In this document: positions 6,353-6,821 of the stretch, in pieces | Numbering within the stretch: the stretch's first letter is position 1 | Layout of the letters: each line of letters starts with the position of its first letter | NCBI GenBank assembly: GCA_043736515.1 | Contig: JAYTCK010000058.1 | Location: 1 to 6,821, forward strand | DNA: 6,821 nt | Source of the DNA: MHLP01 sp043736515 | GTDB taxonomy: Bacteria > Patescibacteriota > Minisyncoccia > Phycocordibacterales > UBA6899 | Reading direction: 5' to 3' | The notes under the pieces: model-generated | Seen by the model: only the letters and a program-made list of their open reading frames with translations | What the model was told of the DNA's origin: nothing | Database searches by the model: none | Program-made: the position numbers and the translations under genes

Positions 6353-6821
6353 TTAAGCGGAGTCAACTTTTTCGACTAACATCCTCATCTTGTTCGATGA
6401 ATGTCCCTTCAAAGGCAAGTGCAGCACCAAAACTCCGTCCTTGACCTTGGCCTGAGCGGCAGTCGCATCCACCTCTGCGGGTAAAATTATTTGGCGGAAA
6501 AACTTTCCCCACGCACATTCCTCGAGCGTGAATTCCTCGTGCGCTTCGTCATGATGCTGCACTCCAACCGAAATAGCGATATCGCCTTCCGGCTTTGAGC
6601 CGACTAGGTCCATCGGGCGGCGAGATGTGCCTGAGATAGTGATCACATCATTGTCGCCTTCGATCGAAACATCAAGATCTTTGATCTCAGTACCGGGAAC
6701 CTGAGCAAAAATCGTGATCTCCATGTCGCTTTGCTTCACGTCGACCGGAAGCTGCGTTACCCCAGCAGGAACATCCGACTTTGCGGAATTCACTGGAGTC
6801 GCCTCGTGTTCGTCGGAAACA
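6353..6821 (-). CDS. Hsp20/alpha-crystallin small heat-shock protein (N-terminus beyond window)
   Basis: This is an ATP-independent cytoplasmic chaperone that holds unfolding proteins in large oligomers. The alpha-crystallin domain spans nearly the whole visible part: it begins at QLPVDVKQSDMEITIFAQVP, continues through IKDLDVSIEGDNDVITISG, a His/Glu-rich loop (QHHDEAHEEF), ECAWGKFFRQIILPAEVD, and the hallmark AKVKDGVLVLHLP near the end. The short tail KMRMLVEKVDSA has M-R-M where the I-x-I/V oligomer motif usually stands. The stop is TAA at 6355-6353. The frame stays open to the right edge (VSDEHEATP before a GTG at 6793), so the gene probably starts outside the window. The GTG at 6793 has GAGG 8 nt upstream and would give a 146-residue protein, a normal length for this family, so an internal start cannot be excluded. 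The fold is certain; the start is not. Confidence 0.92.
   Translation of the reverse strand, partial: VSDEHEATPVNSAKSDVPAGVTQLPVDVKQSDMEITIFAQVPGTEIKDLDVSIEGDNDVITISGTSRRPMDLVGSKPEGDIAISVGVQHHDEAHEEFTLEECAWGKFFRQIILPAEVDATAAQAKVKDGVLVLHLPLKGHSSNKMRMLVEKVDSA

Overview
The window carries three protein-coding genes, all on the minus strand, and reads as a chromosomal segment of a Candidate Phyla Radiation (Patescibacteria) bacterium, most likely of the Parcubacteria lineage. This assignment is an inference. It rests on a giant membrane-anchored surface protein with a DUF2341 domain, an anchored cohesin/Ig-like protein with a short cytoplasmic tail, an Hsp20 of the type common in these genomes, and a GC-rich palindrome inserted in frame in a coding region. 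About 2,000 codons are read without an in-frame TGA, so nothing points to the UGA-recoding lineages.

Layout in the direction of transcription, right to left. (1) 6821-6353: most of an Hsp20/alpha-crystallin small heat-shock protein, whose N-terminus lies beyond the right edge. (2) 6352-6144: a gap of about 210 bp with a weak candidate promoter. (3) 6143-4650: a 497-residue exported protein with a signal peptide, a cohesin-like domain, a proline linker, two Ig/Fn3-like domains, a membrane anchor and a charged cytoplasmic tail. (4) 4649-4232: a 418-bp non-coding gap. It holds a hairpin plus T8 terminator pointing along the plus strand, an AT-rich inverted repeat, a direct/inverted repeat cluster, an extended -10 element and a Shine-Dalgarno sequence. 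(5) 4231-1: the first 1,410 codons of one giant surface-protein gene that runs off the left edge. Because it has no stop inside the window it is easily missed, but it is open over the full 4.2 kb and its translation is coherent throughout.

The two envelope proteins are likely functionally related. Both are predicted to sit in the cytoplasmic membrane and to project beta-sandwich domains outward, a typical arrangement for CPR cells that depend on surface contact. Each has its own upstream gap, so they need not form one operon. No rRNA, tRNA, transposase or CRISPR array was found. The points most worth checking are the palindromic insertion at 2606-2625, the orphan plus-strand terminator at 4615-4644 that may end an unannotated small RNA, and the architecture of the giant protein.
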